DNA of 22,141 nt from DATGKK01 sp035294725. Lineage in GTDB: Bacteria > Actinomycetota > Acidimicrobiia > Acidimicrobiales > Bog-793. Location: assembly GCA_035294725.1 (NCBI GenBank), contig DATGKK010000073.1:1-22141 (forward strand). The letters run 5' to 3'. Shown here piece after piece: positions 21,920 through 22,141 of the stretch; position 1 is the first letter of the stretch, and the number at the start of each line of letters is the position of its first letter. A model generated the notes under the pieces. The model made no database searches, was not told where the DNA came from, and saw only the letters and a program-made list of their open reading frames with translations. The position numbers and the translations under genes were made by a program.

Positions 21920-22141
21920 GTGGCCGAGGAGAGCGGGTCGACTCGTCGTCGACCGAAGGTCTTGAGCGCCGAGACCAAGTGGGAGATCTTCTTGCAGATC
22001 ACCTCTGGCGAGATCACCCAGGCCGATGCGGCGCGCAAGTGGACGGTGGACGTGTCGACCATCATCGGCATCCGCCGCACCGTCAAGGACGCCGCCCTCG
22101 CCGCGCTGGCAGCCAGGCCCGGCCGGCCGGCGAAGGATCGG
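21920..22141 (+). CDS. Transposase with helix-turn-helix N-terminus, partial
   Basis: The 74 codons present begin a transposase-like protein that runs off the right edge. The segments VLSAETKWEIFLQITSGEIT and QADAARKWTVDVSTIIGIRR form a helix-turn-helix of the kind found in OrfA proteins of IS3-like elements. A linker ending RPGRPAKDR follows, which typically precedes a coiled coil. GTG at 21920 is chosen because GAGAGGAG lies 6 nt upstream; ATG at 21915 opens only a short frame. A possible element end, TGAACCAACACTGACA, lies about 50 bp upstream. Whether a second frame (OrfB) follows cannot be seen. Confidence 0.75.
   Translation, partial: MAEESGSTRRRPKVLSAETKWEIFLQITSGEITQADAARKWTVDVSTIIGIRRTVKDAALAALAARPGRPAKDR

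Noticed and set aside
1..22141. CRISPR array, rRNA genes, riboswitch, phage or toxin-antitoxin module
   Set aside because: I saw no regularly spaced repeats, rRNA segments, recognisable riboswitch cores, phage structural genes or toxin-antitoxin pairs.

Overview
The window is a GC-rich (about 70 percent) stretch of actinobacterial-type chromosome. Frequent GTG starts, 4-base gene overlaps, several -10-like hexamers placed for leaderless transcription, and the gene mix (class D-like sortase, MoxR/DUF58/DUF4129 cluster, PPK2, NlpC/P60 protein, DrrA-type and NatA-type ABC exporters) fit a free-living actinobacterium. Acidimicrobiia is plausible, but the assignment is inference from style only.

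Positions 1-5134: a sortase runs off the left edge on the minus strand. It is divergent from a five-gene plus-strand operon (DUF4129 membrane protein, small membrane protein, MoxR AAA+ ATPase, DUF58 protein, small membrane protein). All four junctions are 4-nt stop/start overlaps, which points to tight translational coupling of an envelope-associated system.

Positions 5028-9069: a PrxQ/BCP peroxiredoxin is divergent from a DEAD-box RNA helicase. The helicase start overlaps a five-codon leader frame, and the gene overlaps a metallo-beta-lactamase-fold hydrolase. guaB (IMP dehydrogenase) follows with an apparently leaderless start.

Positions 9066-12809: a minus-strand block holds a Gfo/Idh/MocA oxidoreductase and a DrrA/DrrB-type ABC exporter. 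A PPK2 polyphosphate kinase is divergent from it.

Positions 12984-17543: a secreted NlpC/P60 endopeptidase, a divergent STAS protein, 3-methyladenine DNA glycosylase I (tag), and a NatA/NatB-type ABC exporter on the minus strand.

Positions 17544-22141 are accessory DNA. A tRNA-Arg(CCT) is directly abutted by a candidate 3.1-kb mobile element (18047-21128) bounded by a 20/21-matching inverted repeat. The element carries a DDE transposase translationally coupled (ATGA) to a tyrosine-recombinase-like protein lacking the expected catalytic residues, plus a divergent DUF6788 zinc-binding protein. A perfect 10-bp inverted repeat lies at the divergent start region. To its right lie a truncated, frameshifted large serine recombinase remnant and the start of another transposase gene with a helix-turn-helix N-terminus. 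This nested set is the most interesting part of the window. The three-gene architecture with a probably inactive recombinase-fold partner may be a poorly described transposon type.
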